Assembly: GCF_019880365.1 (NCBI RefSeq)
Contig: NZ_CP082271.1
Coordinates: 2,542,001-2,606,000 of the forward strand
Length of the DNA stretch: 64,000 bases
Source: Pseudomonas sp. DNDY-54
GTDB lineage: Bacteria; Pseudomonadota; Gammaproteobacteria; Pseudomonadales; Pseudomonadaceae
Reading direction: 5' to 3'
The notes below the pieces were generated by a model, which was given only the letters and a program-made list of their open reading frames with translations, made no database searches and was not told the DNA's origin. A program made the translations under genes and the position numbers. Of this stretch, positions 8,306 to 16,373 are shown piece after piece. Within the stretch, counting starts at the first letter, position 1. Each line of letters begins with the position of its first letter.

Positions 8306-9688
8306 ATGCTCGACGCCATTCGCTGGGACGCCGACCTGATCCATCGTTACGATCAGGCAGGGCCGCGCTATACGTCATATCCGACCGCCCTCCAGTTTGA
8401 CGGCAAGATGGGTTCTTTCGATCTTCTGCATGCGCTTCGACGTAGCCGGCAGGCCGGCCGGACGCTTTCGCTGTACCTCCACCTGCCGTTTTGCTCAAGC
8501 GTCTGCTATCACTGCCGCAGCAACAAGGTCATCACCGCCGACCGTGGCCGCGCCTTTTCCTACCTGAAACAGCTGGAAAAGGAAATCGAGCTGGTCGCCT
8601 GTCATCTCGGCCCTGATCAAGTAGTCGAGCAACTGCACGTAGGCGGCGGAACACCAACCTTTGCTAGTCATGACCAGCTGCGCCAGCTAATGGCTCATCT
8701 GCGCAAGCATTTCACCTTGCAGGATGATGATCATGCCGACTTCGGTATAGACATTGACCCTCGCGAGACTGACTGGGCCACGATGGGCCTATTACGCGAG
8801 CTGGGTTTCAATAGGGTCAACATCAGCGTGCCGGATCTCGCTCCGACAGTGCAGAGCGCCATCAACCGAACGCAGACGCTAGAGCAGACCCAGACGATCA
8901 TCGACGCCGCGAGAACCCTGCAATATCGCACCATAGACATCAACCTGATCTATGGGCTGCCGTTACAAACCCCGCCACATTTCGCGCGGACGGTCGATGC
9001 CGTCATCGCTCTACAGCCAGACCGGGTCTCAGTATCTAGCTATGAGCACTTACCTGAGCGGCACATGGCACAGAGGCGAATCAACGCGGCAGACCTTGCG
9101 GAATCAGCTAACAAGCTGAAAATGCTGCAAACCGGCGTGGAACAGCTCACTCACGCCGGTTACCGCTATATCGGAATGGATCATTTCGCACTGCCTGATG
9201 ACGAACTCGCAGTCGCGCAGGAAGATGGCAGATTGCAACGCAACGTGCAGGGTTACACCACCCATGGATACTGCGACCTGATTGGCCTGGGCGTTTCGGC
9301 CATTAGCCAGATAGGTGATCTGTACTGCCAGAACAGCAGCGATGTCACGATCTACCAGCAAACGCTGAGCCAGGGCCAGCTCGCTACCGTTCGCGGCTTG
9401 CGCTGCAGCGAAGATGACCAGATCAGACGCCGTGTGATCCAGGCACTTCTGTGCGACTTCGAGCTGCGTTTCGATGAAGTCGAAAAGGACTATGGAATCG
9501 ATTTCAGAACCTACTTCCAGAAAAGTTGGCCAGCCCTTAACCAGATGGCCGCCGACGGACTTATCCAACTGAACGACAACGCCATCTCCATTCAGCCATC
9601 GGGAAGACTGTTGGCTCACGCATTGTGTATGCAATTCGACCATTACCAGCCAGCATCGCCCGTTTCGCAGTTCTCCCGGGCCATCTGA
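8306..9688 (+). CDS. HemN-like radical SAM protein (oxygen-independent coproporphyrinogen III oxidase family, divergent)
   Basis: The family decarboxylates coproporphyrinogen III to protoporphyrinogen IX without oxygen. Over 460 residues the protein aligns end to end with HemN, and it sits where hemN sits in Pseudomonas, beside the anr-type gene and behind an ANR box. The radical SAM triad CxxxCxxC is present (Cys63, Cys67, Cys70), but the fourth cysteine of HemN (CxC) is Ser72. Other positions constant in characterised HemN are also changed: Asp149 for Glu, Pro176 for Gln in the GVQD motif, Asn213 for Asp in the DLIYGLP motif, Glu247 for Ala in NYAHLP, Val314 for Phe in RNFQGYTT. GGGTPT and Gln315 are kept. 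It may be impaired, repurposed, or a paralogue of a canonical hemN elsewhere, so I withhold the gene symbol. Confidence 0.85.
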   Translation: MLDAIRWDADLIHRYDQAGPRYTSYPTALQFDGKMGSFDLLHALRRSRQAGRTLSLYLHLPFCSSVCYHCRSNKVITADRGRAFSYLKQLEKEIELVACHLGPDQVVEQLHVGGGTPTFASHDQLRQLMAHLRKHFTLQDDDHADFGIDIDPRETDWATMGLLRELGFNRVNISVPDLAPTVQSAINRTQTLEQTQTIIDAARTLQYRTIDINLIYGLPLQTPPHFARTVDAVIALQPDRVSVSSYEHLPERHMAQRRINAADLAESANKLKMLQTGVEQLTHAGYRYIGMDHFALPDDELAVAQEDGRLQRNVQGYTTHGYCDLIGLGVSAISQIGDLYCQNSSDVTIYQQTLSQGQLATVRGLRCSEDDQIRRRVIQALLCDFELRFDEVEKDYGIDFRTYFQKSWPALNQMAADGLIQLNDNAISIQPSGRLLAHALCMQFDHYQPASPVSQFSRAI

Positions 9689-9794
9689 GCAGAAAGGGCG
9701 CGCTGTTTCCGCCCTGCGACGCCTCTGCCAATTGGCCTAAGGTGGCCGCCTGGGTTAACCTTGCGCGTCCCGTAGGGTTTTTCAGGAACCGCCA

Positions 9795-10529
9795 ATGTCC
9801 GAGTCGATCAAGGTCCGTAAGCAGCCGCAAGCACATTGCAAGGACTGCTCTCTCTCTGGCCTGTGCCTGCCGCTTTCATTGAACATGCAAGGCATGGAAG
9901 CGCTCGACGACATCGTTAAGCGCGGGCGGCCGCTGAAAAAGGGAGAAATGCTTTTCCGGCAGGGTGACACTTTCAGTTCCGTGTTCGCCATCCGCTCCGG
10001 AGCACTACGCACGTTCAGCGTCACCGACGCCGGTGAGGAGCAGATCACCGGCTTTCATTTGCCAAGTGAGATGGTCGGACTTTCTGGCATGGACACCGAA
10101 ACCTATCCGGTATCCGCGCAGGCGCTGGAAACGACATCGGTTTGTGAAATCCCTTTCGATCGCCTCGACGAGCTCAGCGTGCTGCTGCCCCAGCTACGCC
10201 GTCAATTGATGCGCATCATGAGTCGCGAAATTCGCGATGATCAACAGATGATGATGTTGTTGTCGAAGAAGACCGCAGACGAGCGCATCGCGACGTTCCT
10301 GGTCAACCTCTCCGCGCGCTTCAGCGCCCGCGGCTTCTCTGCCAATCACTTCCGCCTACCCATGTCGCGCAATGAAATCGGCAGCTACCTGGGCTTGGCA
10401 GTCGAAACCGTCTCCCGTGTCTTCACTCGTTGCCAGGCGAACGGCCTGCTGGAAGCTGAAGGCAAGGAAGTACGTATTCTCGACTCCATTCGTCTATGCG
10501 CCCTGGCGGGCGGAAACATGGACGCCTGA
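9795..10529 (+). CDS. fnrA: Oxygen-responsive Crp/Fnr-family regulator (FnrA/Anr)
   Basis: Global activator of anaerobic and microaerobic genes that senses oxygen through a [4Fe-4S] cluster. The 244 residues contain the N-terminal cluster cysteines Cys15, Cys18 and Cys24 (HCKDCSLSGLC) and the distal Cys117 (SVCEIP), a cyclic-nucleotide-type effector domain, a dimer helix around residues 135-165, and a C-terminal HTH with LGLAVETVSRVFTR as recognition helix. Having all four cysteines separates it from DNR-type regulators. It lies among genes it would be expected to control (cbb3 cluster, hemN-like gene with an ANR box). Confidence 0.95.
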   Translation: MSESIKVRKQPQAHCKDCSLSGLCLPLSLNMQGMEALDDIVKRGRPLKKGEMLFRQGDTFSSVFAIRSGALRTFSVTDAGEEQITGFHLPSEMVGLSGMDTETYPVSAQALETTSVCEIPFDRLDELSVLLPQLRRQLMRIMSREIRDDQQMMMLLSKKTADERIATFLVNLSARFSARGFSANHFRLPMSRNEIGSYLGLAVETVSRVFTRCQANGLLEAEGKEVRILDSIRLCALAGGNMDA

Positions 10530-10546
10530 CGCGTCCGGAGCCCGTT

Positions 10547-11095
10547 ATGATTTTCGACGAGTTTTCCATCAAGAAGCTGATACGCCCAGTTCCGGACTTC
10601 CCCAAGCCGGGCGTAGTTTTCCGAGATATCACACCGCTGCTGCAGTCACCCAAGGCGCTGCGCATGGTCGCGGATAGCATGATCCAGCGCTATGTCGAAA
10701 CGGATTTCACACATGTCGGCGCGCTGGACGCCCGTGGCTTCATAATCGGCTCGATCATTGCCTACGAACTGAACAGGCCGCTCATTCTGTTCCGCAAGAA
10801 GGGCAAGCTCCCGGCCGATGTGTTGGCAGCGTCATACAGCACTGAGTATGGCGAAGCCTTCCTTGAAGTCCACGCGGACAGCCTCTGTGAGGGCGATTCG
10901 GTTTTGTTGCTGGATGATCTGATCGCAACGGGCGGAACACTGGTCGCCGCGGCTCAACTGGTTCGCCGGATGGGCGCGCATATCCACGAAGCCGCGGCAA
11001 TCATCGACCTGCCTGAGCTTGGCGGATCACGCAAACTGCAGGACATGGGTATACCTACCTTCACCCTGACCGCGTTCGAACTGACCGAGCGCTAA
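10547..11095 (+). CDS. apt: Adenine phosphoribosyltransferase
   Basis: Salvages adenine to AMP with PRPP. The ATG at 10547 yields 182 residues; the in-frame upstream extension overlaps fnrA and is not family-like. The PRPP-binding signature VLLLDDLIATGGTLVAA is visible around residues 120-136, with FPKPGVVFRDITPLL near the N-terminus and DARGFIIGS in the middle. It follows fnrA by 17 bases, as apt follows anr in other Pseudomonas. Confidence 0.96.
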   Translation: MIFDEFSIKKLIRPVPDFPKPGVVFRDITPLLQSPKALRMVADSMIQRYVETDFTHVGALDARGFIIGSIIAYELNRPLILFRKKGKLPADVLAASYSTEYGEAFLEVHADSLCEGDSVLLLDDLIATGGTLVAAAQLVRRMGAHIHEAAAIIDLPELGGSRKLQDMGIPTFTLTAFELTER

Positions 11096-11097
11096 TC

Positions 11098-11724
11098 GTG
11101 TTTCACCGAAGCACGTGGCGGGAAACTCGCTACGCAGCAGCGCTGGTGTTACTGACGTGCTGGTCATCTTCGTTCGCCATCGACCGCAACGCCCTGCTTG
11201 ACGAGGCGAACCTGCTACTGCTGCCACGCGAGCGGCAGCTGCCAAGCTTGACGCTAGTGGACGAACGGGGACGCAGTGTCACGACCGATTCGCTGCGTGG
11301 CCGCTGGCATCTGCTGTTTTTCGGCTTTACCGCTTGCCCCGACGTCTGCCCTACCACGTTAAGCGATATGCGCCGGCTGTTCAGCCAACTGCCACCTGCG
11401 GTCCGCGAGCAGCTACAGCTGGTGTTAGTCTCCGCCGACCCAGCGAGGGATACGCCCGATGCACTGCGCACCTATCTGGGATACTACCGGGCGAATTTCA
11501 AAGGCCTGACCGGCGAAATGGCGCAACTGCAAAAACTGTCCAAAGCAATCGGCCTCCCCTTCATCCCTGAGCCTGAGCCTGAGCCTGCGGGCAACTACAG
11601 TGTCAGCCACAGCGGCAACATCGCGATTGTCGGCCCCGACGGGACCTTGCGTGGACATATCCGCGCACCGTTCAAGCTGGACGGGCTGCGGCAAGCTCTG
11701 CCGGCGTTGATCGAAGCCGAGTGA
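11098..11724 (+). CDS. Sco1/SenC-family copper chaperone or thiol-disulfide protein
   Basis: Membrane-tethered periplasmic thioredoxin-fold protein that delivers copper to, or reduces thiols of, terminal oxidases. It starts with GTG at 11098, 2 bases after apt, and has 208 residues. An N-terminal hydrophobic segment (about 11-27) acts as signal or anchor. Copper ligands are visible: CPDVCP (Cys80, Cys84) and His171 in SVSHSGN. A short PEPEPEP run at residues 158-163 precedes the His segment, an insert not essential to the fold. Closeness to the cbb3 assembly genes supports a respiratory copper role. Confidence 0.9.
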   Translation: MFHRSTWRETRYAAALVLLTCWSSSFAIDRNALLDEANLLLLPRERQLPSLTLVDERGRSVTTDSLRGRWHLLFFGFTACPDVCPTTLSDMRRLFSQLPPAVREQLQLVLVSADPARDTPDALRTYLGYYRANFKGLTGEMAQLQKLSKAIGLPFIPEPEPEPAGNYSVSHSGNIAIVGPDGTLRGHIRAPFKLDGLRQALPALIEAE

Positions 11725-11775
11725 CTGCGACAGGCCGGTTCGTAGCTTTGCTAAAAATTGTTCAGCCTCAACGGT

Positions 11776-12480
11776 TCAATGGCAATCCAAGGTGTCGGCC
11801 AACACGTACGCTTGAAAAGCCACTTCATCGATCCAGTGCTGCGTGATTTCGGACAGCATCTTGCTGCCCCGATTGCTAGCCATGACCTCCTGAATTTGTT
11901 GTTGCAGTGTCGCGTCTTCAGCTTCGACCCGTAGCTCGACTGCGACATCATTCAATCCTGACAACATTCGATTGAATCGACGCCATTCCGGCAGCTCAGC
12001 GATCTGCTCCAACAGCAGACGATTATCGACGACCGCCTCGCACTCGCCGAGCTTCAGCCCGATCAGGGCTTGCGCCACACTTGGATAAACACGTGCGATA
12101 GCCCCAAAGCGGGACGTCACCGTAGTGAGGTGAGGGCTCCCCACCGTGACGCAGAACGCTTTACCGGCGAGCTCTGCCCATCCGGCCGGTCCCGTTTCAG
12201 CTGCCGTAAGCGCCGCGATTTCGCTGGAATAGTATGCAGGGCCGGATGCGGTCACTCCTATTCGCAGCTCGGATTGTGCGGGTGCGTCGTTTAACACGAT
12301 ATCCCGGCCCAGCTCTTTACCCAGACTCGCCAGCCAGACTGCCTCAAAGCCTTCCGCAAGCAGCTCCTGCTCGGCGGCTTTGAGCGGTCGATAATCGTCA
12401 ACCGCTACGGCGGATAAAGGTGCTGCGAGCGTGCTCGCCGGCAGCAACAACGCGAGTATCGTTTGCAGCAGATATCGCAT
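11776..12480 (-). CDS. Small periplasmic solute-binding-like protein of the adjacent ABC operon
   Basis: A 234-residue exported protein (signal-like MRYLLQTILALLLPASTLAAP) with the two-lobed pattern of family 3 solute-binding proteins, including AGKAFCVTVGSPH and a lobe with LIGLKLGECEAVVDNRLLLEQ. It is shorter than usual because it seems to begin within the first lobe. It lies 13 bases after the permease gene and is the last gene of the ABC operon. It could be a second binding protein, a sensor or a scavenging accessory; its ligand is unknown. GTG at 12483 is an alternative start one codon earlier. Confidence 0.75.
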   Translation of the reverse strand: MRYLLQTILALLLPASTLAAPLSAVAVDDYRPLKAAEQELLAEGFEAVWLASLGKELGRDIVLNDAPAQSELRIGVTASGPAYYSSEIAALTAAETGPAGWAELAGKAFCVTVGSPHLTTVTSRFGAIARVYPSVAQALIGLKLGECEAVVDNRLLLEQIAELPEWRRFNRMLSGLNDVAVELRVEAEDATLQQQIQEVMASNRGSKMLSEITQHWIDEVAFQAYVLADTLDCH

Positions 12481-12493
12481 CACGGTGCCCTTC

Positions 12494-13267
12494 TCAGACG
12501 TACTGGTAGCGGAGCATCCGTTGCTTGAACTTCTCCAGCACCACCTGATCGATCATGGTTGCGAGAATCGCAATGACCAAGATGTTCATCATGACGCCAA
12601 TCATGTCGGCGATTTCACCGGAATAGGCCAGTGAGCGTCCCAGCCCCTGCCCAAAACCAATCAGCATCTCCGCCGAGATAAGTGCGCGCCAGGCATTGCC
12701 GAAGGCCAGTTGCGCGCCGGTAATCAGTTCCGGCATGACCGCTGGCAAGTAGACTCGCCGCAGCAACTGCCAACGAGAGGCGCCCATCACCCGGGCGGCC
12801 GACACATGGACCGGCTGAACGCTTTCGGTCGCGTTCATTACTGAAAGCGCCATGGGGAAGAAGGCAGCCAATGCGACCACTACGATGATGGGTAGATTGC
12901 CGAAACCCATCACGATAAGAAACAGAGGCACCCAGGCAATCGACGGAATCGATTGAAGAATGACGATGGCGGAGCGAAGGATTTCGCGGAAGAAGAACAG
13001 CACGCCCCCCACCAGACCAAAACCGATACCGAACAGCAGTGCGAAGCTATAGCCGCTACCCAGCCGGCTCATGCTGCCATACAAACCCTCGCGGAACTCC
13101 GACTCCTGCACCGTGGCGAACAACCGTTCGAAAACGACCGGAATGCCCGGCATCAGAAACGCTGGAAGGCTCCACGCGGCGATCTGCCAGATCAACAGAA
13201 TGAATAGAATCGCCAGAACCACAGCGAGGTATTTTTTCGGACCGGTAAGACGACGTCCCTGGCTCAT
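12494..13267 (-). CDS. ABC transporter permease (nitrate/sulfonate/taurine type)
   Basis: Inner-membrane permease of the BPD family (257 residues, about six membrane helices). The EAA loop that docks on the ATPase is recognisable as HVSAARVMGASRWQLLRRV around residues 152-170. Its ATG shares one base with the stop of the ATPase gene (TGATG), showing translational coupling. The family covers SsuC, TauC and NrtB; the substrate cannot be read from the permease. Confidence 0.92.
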   Translation of the reverse strand: MSQGRRLTGPKKYLAVVLAILFILLIWQIAAWSLPAFLMPGIPVVFERLFATVQESEFREGLYGSMSRLGSGYSFALLFGIGFGLVGGVLFFFREILRSAIVILQSIPSIAWVPLFLIVMGFGNLPIIVVVALAAFFPMALSVMNATESVQPVHVSAARVMGASRWQLLRRVYLPAVMPELITGAQLAFGNAWRALISAEMLIGFGQGLGRSLAYSGEIADMIGVMMNILVIAILATMIDQVVLEKFKQRMLRYQYV

Positions 13268-14010
13268 CAGTGGCCTACCTCTGTCTTGATGCCCAACAAA
13301 CGAAGAATCTCTCTCCGTTCCGCCGCAAATTCTGAAAGATCGTGGCTTTTGTCGCAGTGGGTGAAATTAAACGTCTTTAGCACGCGCGCGGGTCGCGCAC
13401 TGAACACCAGAACGTGATCGGCCAGGTACAGCGCCTCGTCGACATCGTGGGTCACCAACAGAACGGTCGGTTGATGCTCGTCGATCAGCTCGCGCAACAC
13501 GTCCTGCAATGCCATCCGTGTCAGTGCATCGAGCGCACCGAAAGGCTCATCAAGCAGCAGCACTTCAGGCTTGGCAATAAATGCGCGAGCCAATGCAGTC
13601 CGCTGCCGCATGCCGCCCGATACCTGATGCGGGTAGTAGTGCTCGAAACCATCCAGACTGACCCGGGCGAGCCACGCCTTCGCCTGCTCGAACGCGTCGG
13701 ATTTGGCGGTCCCTTGTAGTTCCAGCGCCATGGCAACATTCGCTTGCAATGACAGCCAGGGGTACAACGCATGCTCTTGAAAGACCAGCGTACGCCGAGG
13801 ACTAGGGCCTGGAATTGTTTTGCCATCGGCGAGAACGCGGCCTGCAGTCGGGTTCTCCAGCCCGGCGACAAGATGCAACAGCGTCGACTTGCCACAACCG
13901 GACGGCCCAACCAGCGCGACCAACTCTCCTTGAGCAAACTCGCCGCTGAAGCCTTTGATAACTTCAAGCTGACCGAAGTGCTTGTCTACTTCTTCAAACC
14001 TGAGCTGCAT
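13267..14010 (-). CDS. ABC transporter ATP-binding protein (nitrate/sulfonate/taurine type)
   Basis: Cytoplasmic ATPase of the importer. Starting at ATG 14010 it has 247 residues with Walker A GPSGCGKST, signature VSGGMRQR, Walker B VLLLDEPFGALD and switch His in LLVTHDVDEAL. A longer frame to 14058 exists, but that part overlaps a perfect hairpin and lacks family similarity. It is coupled to the permease by a one-base overlap and separated from the binding protein by 97 bases containing the hairpin. Confidence 0.94.
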   Translation of the reverse strand: MQLRFEEVDKHFGQLEVIKGFSGEFAQGELVALVGPSGCGKSTLLHLVAGLENPTAGRVLADGKTIPGPSPRRTLVFQEHALYPWLSLQANVAMALELQGTAKSDAFEQAKAWLARVSLDGFEHYYPHQVSGGMRQRTALARAFIAKPEVLLLDEPFGALDALTRMALQDVLRELIDEHQPTVLLVTHDVDEALYLADHVLVFSARPARVLKTFNFTHCDKSHDLSEFAAERREILRLLGIKTEVGH

Positions 14011-14054
14011 AACGCGATGAAGACCTCTGTATCTGCCCGTTGTTGGGCTGAATG

Positions 14055-14084
14055 ACACTGCCCGGCGCTAAGGCCGGGCAGTGT
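14055..14084 (-). other. Intercistronic hairpin between binding protein and ATPase genes
   Basis: A perfect 12-bp stem, ACACTGCCCGGC (14055-14066) and GCCGGGCAGTGT (14073-14084), with a 6-base loop. It has no T-run on the minus strand. Position after a binding-protein gene and before its ATPase matches hairpins known to raise binding-protein expression relative to the membrane components by stabilising the upstream message. Confidence 0.7.
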
Positions 14085-14107
14085 ATGAAGACGAATTGAC
14101 GTAAAGA

Positions 14108-15097
14108 TTAGAGCTCGCGCGCCTGCTGCCAGGACAGATCGAGAATCGCGCTGGTATCGAACGGCTTACCGTCGCGAGTCTTAAGCGAACCAAGCTCCTG
14201 AAGAATATCTGCCAACTCCTGGATGCGTGCCAGATCATCAGTGCCAAGCTTGGCACTGAACGTCTGAGTAGCGATGGCTTCTTCAATCACGACTTCGCGA
14301 GACAGCTCTCCGCGATTAAGCGTCTTCAGGGTCGGCTCGGCAATGAAGTAGTCAGCAATAAGCTTGGCTGCTTCTGCCGGCTGATTCTCCAGCAGTTCGA
14401 TGGCGTCGCGCTGTGCATCCAGGGACTTCCAAACCTCATCCTTGCGCTTGTCCAAGGTTTCGCCGGAAGTGATCACCACCATGCACGGGAATGGCCAAAC
14501 CTCACCGATCTCATAGATCTGCTTCACAGGCGCCACAAGCTGGGCGATACGGTCATAGGGCTCGAAGAGAAACGCCGCATCGGTACGGCCCGAGACGAGC
14601 GACTGCACAGCAACTGCTGGGCTGGTGCCCATGATGTTGACGTCACTCGGTGATATCCCGGCGTCCTTCAACGTAACGCCTCGAAGAACCGCGTCGGCCG
14701 TACTGCCTTCTTTTTGAGAGGCGAGGATTTTCCCTTTTAGATCGGCAATCTTCTCAATGCCGGTTCCTTCCCGGGCGACAATGGAGTGATAGCCTTGCTG
14801 GGCGCCACCAACCACCTTTAGGTCTGCACCCTTCGAAGCCCAGGCAACCGCGTTGGTAAAGCCGAGCACACCAGTGTCCAGCTGGCCGCCAATAATCGCT
14901 TTGATCAGATCGGTGCCGGAGCTGAACTCAACCAGCTCAACGTCCAAGCCGTGCTTTTTGTAGAACTCACCCTCGTAGGCAACCATGGCCTGCGCGTCGT
15001 CCATCACACGGATATAACCGACCTTGAATGTTTCCTGAGCCTGCGCGAAAGCGCTGAACAGCATTAGAGCGGGAACCAGCCAGTGTTTCGCCTTCAT
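14108..15097 (-). CDS. ABC transporter periplasmic substrate-binding protein (nitrate/sulfonate/taurine type)
   Basis: Exported binding protein, 329 residues, with signal peptide KHWLVPALMLFSAFAQAQ. The NMT1/SsuA-like fold is recognisable from YKKHGLDVELVEFSSGTDL, GQLDTGVLGFTNAVAWASKG, LKGKILASQKEGS and the hinge-side SLVSGRTDAAFLFEPYD. Of two adjacent ATGs (15100, 15097) the second is better spaced (6 bases) from GAGG. It is the first gene of the operon; the AT-rich upstream region holds a possible operator. Taurine, alkanesulfonate or a related anion is the likely class of ligand, by family only. Confidence 0.9.
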   Translation of the reverse strand: MKAKHWLVPALMLFSAFAQAQETFKVGYIRVMDDAQAMVAYEGEFYKKHGLDVELVEFSSGTDLIKAIIGGQLDTGVLGFTNAVAWASKGADLKVVGGAQQGYHSIVAREGTGIEKIADLKGKILASQKEGSTADAVLRGVTLKDAGISPSDVNIMGTSPAVAVQSLVSGRTDAAFLFEPYDRIAQLVAPVKQIYEIGEVWPFPCMVVITSGETLDKRKDEVWKSLDAQRDAIELLENQPAEAAKLIADYFIAEPTLKTLNRGELSREVVIEEAIATQTFSAKLGTDDLARIQELADILQELGSLKTRDGKPFDTSAILDLSWQQAREL

Positions 15098-15167
15098 CAT
15101 TGACCTCGAGTTCGTAGGCAGCGCCAAGCCATATAACCAAAGGTAAGCAGGTAATGCTATTCAGTTA

Positions 15168-15185
15168 TAAGCTAATTAGTGCTTA
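15168..15185. promoter_or_regulatory. Dyad upstream of the ABC operon
   Basis: TAAGC and GCTTA arms flank an AT-rich spacer that contains the palindrome CTAATTAG (15172-15179). It lies 71 bases upstream of the binding-protein start in the only AT-rich part of this region. It could be the operator of the sulfur- or nitrogen-source regulator of the operon; no known consensus is matched. Confidence 0.3.
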
Positions 15186-15287
15186 GAACTTTACACGAAG
15201 TGTTTGCTGATCGGCACTGCTTTCCAGCCATAAGTCCAAAACTCGCCGTTATAAGGCGCTTTGGATTTTAGCTCTGCTCCTAACCGA

Positions 15288-15887
15288 TCAAAGCGTAATG
15301 GTTTTCCGTCCAGCGAAGGCATGAGCGAGCGTACCGCCATCGACCAGATCGAGCTCACCGCCTAGCGGCACGCCATGGGCGATGCGGCTGAGCGTAAGCC
15401 CCTTCGGGATCAGGAGCTGAGCGATGTAATGTGCGGTTGCTTCACCTTCGACGGTGGGGTTAGTCGCAAGGATCGCCTCGCTGAAATTGCCTTCAGCCAC
15501 CCGCACGAGCAGCTCAGGAATGCCGATCGCTTCGGGACCCAGGCCATCGAGCGGAGACAGGTGCCCCTTGAGCACAAAGTAGCGCCCGCGAAAACCCGTC
15601 TGCTCAACGGCAAAGACGTCGACAGGGCTTTGCACGATACAGAGCAACGAGTCGTCCCGTCGGGGATCGGCGCACTGCAGGCAAAGCTGATCCTCGGAAA
15701 GCGTACGACACTGACGGCAGTAGCCCACCTCTTCCATCGCTCGCGTAAGCGCCTGAGCCAACCGCAACCCACCGCTGCGGTCACGCTCGAGCATCTGCAG
15801 CGCCATGCGTTGGGCGGTCTTCTGACCTACACCGGGAAGAATCCGCAGTGCGTCGATAAGTTGGCGAATAAGCGGACTGAAAGACAT
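15288..15887 (-). CDS. recR: Recombination mediator RecR
   Basis: Acts with RecF/RecO to load RecA on SSB-coated DNA. The ATG at 15887 gives 199 residues, the family length, beginning MSFSPLIRQLIDALR. A helix-hairpin-helix (LPGVGQKTAQRMA) is followed by the four-cysteine zinc motif (CRQC ... CLQC, about 57-72) and a Toprim domain (LLCIVQSPVDVFAVEQTG, then EAILATNPTVEGEATAHYI). It ends the dnaX-ybaB-recR cluster, an order found across bacteria. Confidence 0.97.
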   Translation of the reverse strand: MSFSPLIRQLIDALRILPGVGQKTAQRMALQMLERDRSGGLRLAQALTRAMEEVGYCRQCRTLSEDQLCLQCADPRRDDSLLCIVQSPVDVFAVEQTGFRGRYFVLKGHLSPLDGLGPEAIGIPELLVRVAEGNFSEAILATNPTVEGEATAHYIAQLLIPKGLTLSRIAHGVPLGGELDLVDGGTLAHAFAGRKTITL

Positions 15888-16004
15888 GAATTCACCGGAG
15901 CGAGGCTGGAACGAAACGAATCTATGCGCGAGGGGATGCATTGAAGCTGTACCGCTAGGCCGTTAGTTAAAATCGGCTTCACGGCGTGTACGGGTGCGCC
16001 AATT

Positions 16005-16024
16005 GGGCGCCGATGACGGCGCCC
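16005..16024 (-). terminator. Hairpin between ybaB and recR
   Basis: A perfect 7-bp GC stem GGGCGCC/GGCGCCC with a 6-base loop, 7 bases past the ybaB stop on the minus strand. No U-run follows. It may attenuate or process the dnaX-ybaB message before recR. Confidence 0.4.
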
Positions 16025-16031
16025 GGAGCAT

Positions 16032-16358
16032 TCAGAATGGCATCTTGAAACCCGGCGGCAACTGCATACCATCAGTCATGCCAGCCATTTTTTCCTTACT
16101 GTTCTGCTCGATTTTGCGCACCGCATCATTAACCGCAGCTGCAATCAGGTCCTCGAGGATCTCCTTGTCTTCCTGCATAAGACTGTCGTCGAGGCTTACA
16201 CGTTTGACATCGTGTCGCCCGTTCATCACGACGCTCACCAAACCGGCACCGGATTGGCCGGTTACCTCAGCGTTGGCCAGCTCCTCCTGCATCTTCTGCA
16301 TTTTTTCCTGCATCTGCTGCGCCTGCTTCATCAGCCCGGCCATGCCACCTTTCATCAT
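16032..16358 (-). CDS. ybaB: YbaB/EbfC family nucleoid-associated protein
   Basis: Small DNA-binding protein of 108 residues that forms dimers on DNA. The start MMKGGMAGLMKQAQQMQEKM and its long N-terminal coiled-coil helix, then the beta region VSVVMNGRHDVKRVSLDDSL, are typical. It lies 15 bases after dnaX and 144 before recR; the trio is widely conserved. Confidence 0.95.
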   Translation of the reverse strand: MMKGGMAGLMKQAQQMQEKMQKMQEELANAEVTGQSGAGLVSVVMNGRHDVKRVSLDDSLMQEDKEILEDLIAAAVNDAVRKIEQNSKEKMAGMTDGMQLPPGFKMPF

Positions 16359-16373
16359 GGGATCTACCTCGGA

